A stretch of DNA of 64,000 nt, from contig JADYUX010000004.1 of the NCBI GenBank assembly GCA_021532125.1, positions 62,001 to 126,000 on the forward strand, given 5' to 3'. The notes beneath the pieces are model-generated. The model worked only from the letters and a program-made list of their open reading frames with translations. It was not told where the DNA came from and did no database searches. Position 1 is the first letter of the stretch; each line of letters begins with the position of its first letter. Shown one piece after another: positions 63,731 through 64,000 of the stretch. The position numbers and the translations under genes are program-made. This stretch comes from Arcanobacterium haemolyticum. GTDB taxonomy: Bacteria; Actinomycetota; Actinomycetes; Actinomycetales; Actinomycetaceae.

Positions 63731-64000
63731 TCACTGAGCAATCTTCTTGAGCTCGAACAGCTCGGGCTGCTGTGCCTTGTGCGGGTGCTCGGCACCGGCA
63801 TAGACCTTGAGCTTTGTGATCTGCTTGCGGCCAAGGGAGTTCTTCGGGAGCATTCCCGCAACTGCCTTCTCAATGGCCCGCTCGGGATGCGTTGCGAGCA
63901 GCTCAGTGTAGCTGGTGGCCTTCAAGCCGCCCGGGTAACCGGAGTGGTGGTAAGCGTTCTTCTGTTCACGCTTGCTACCGGTCAGTGCAACCTTTTCTGC
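63731..64000 (-). CDS. rplM: 50S ribosomal protein L13, C-terminal part (runs off right edge)
   Basis: About 89 C-terminal residues are visible; the frame is open to the window edge. It reads [20 protein letters not shown], then [40 protein letters not shown] and [15 protein letters not shown], all L13 hallmarks. It pairs with rpsI in the conserved rplM-rpsI operon. The start lies right of the window. Confidence 0.96.
   Translation of the reverse strand, partial: AEKVALTGSKREQKNAYHHSGYPGGLKATSYTELLATHPERAIEKAVAGMLPKNSLGRKQITKLKVYAGAEHPHKAQQPELFELKKIAQ

Overview
The window looks like a chromosomal segment of a moderately GC-rich, probably facultatively anaerobic or fermentative actinobacterium. 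The evidence is GuaB3 next to GuaB, a CIRCE-controlled groES, a B-type SdhCAB complex, an Xfp phosphoketolase beside pta-ackA, frequent GTG starts, and the order rplM-rpsI-glmM-coaA-glmS-nnr-alr-tsaE-tsaB-rimI. The family Actinomycetaceae (Trueperella/Arcanobacterium/Actinomyces-like) is my best guess from gene order and protein flavour; no database was consulted.

Layout. (1) 1-6245 is the right-hand part of an integrated mobile island. It carries defence-type cargo (C-terminus of a type III restriction Res subunit, a DUF4238 protein, a DUF262-DUF1524 protein), then a ribbon-helix-helix/mobilisation-like protein, a tyrosine integrase, an excisionase-like protein and a phage-type repressor. 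The divergent int/repressor promoter region has three GTAC-N6-GTAC sites. The island ends in a 375-bp stretch with seven GGGAGTAA/TTACTCCC motifs that abuts the 3' end of guaA, a known integration hotspot. (2) 6246-16276 is core metabolism: guaA, an RluA-type pseudouridine synthase, pta-ackA coupled to an ABC-class ATPase, and convergent xfp. Xfp makes acetyl phosphate that AckA can turn into ATP. (3) 16624-28277 is an accessory acyl-CoA redox cluster: fixABCX, a TetR regulator, a FadK/CaiC-like CoA ligase, two acyl-CoA dehydrogenases, a CaiB/BaiF-type CoA transferase and an OxlT-like MFS carrier. It resembles the E. coli cai/fix carnitine system and gut acyl-CoA reductive pathways but lacks the hydratase/dehydratase and the BCCT carrier, so the substrate is open. 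I consider it the best candidate for an undescribed system here. (4) 28297-29774 is a 1.5-kb gene-free, repeat-rich stretch with a 3 x 19-bp tandem repeat and a duplicated block of about 213 bp.

(5) 29775-33125 holds an inositol-dehydrogenase-like enzyme with a sodium:solute symporter and a small membrane protein with a repetitive N-terminus. (6) 33482-35550 is a YtrA-like GntR-ABC-permease operon with a clear operator. (7) 35708-41763 contains nadE, a GNAT protein, a lipoprotein polysaccharide deacetylase, and an alpha/beta hydrolase plus quinone-oxidoreductase pair divergent from an HxlR regulator, with a 33-bp near-perfect operator between them. (8) 41847-47537 contains aspA, guaB3, a DEDD exonuclease, guaB and groES without groEL. 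(9) 47599-64000 contains the t6A tRNA-modification genes (tsaD, rimI, tsaB, tsaE), interrupted by sdhCAB and by an unknown exported protein, followed by alr, nnr, glmS, coaA, glmM, rpsI and the 3' end of rplM.

No rRNA, tRNA, CRISPR array or complete insertion sequence was recognised. Intrinsic terminators are unusually easy to see: most transcription-unit ends carry perfect GC-rich hairpins. Several similar hairpins also sit inside co-directional gene pairs (pta/ackA, ligase/dehydrogenase, dehydrogenase/CoA transferase).
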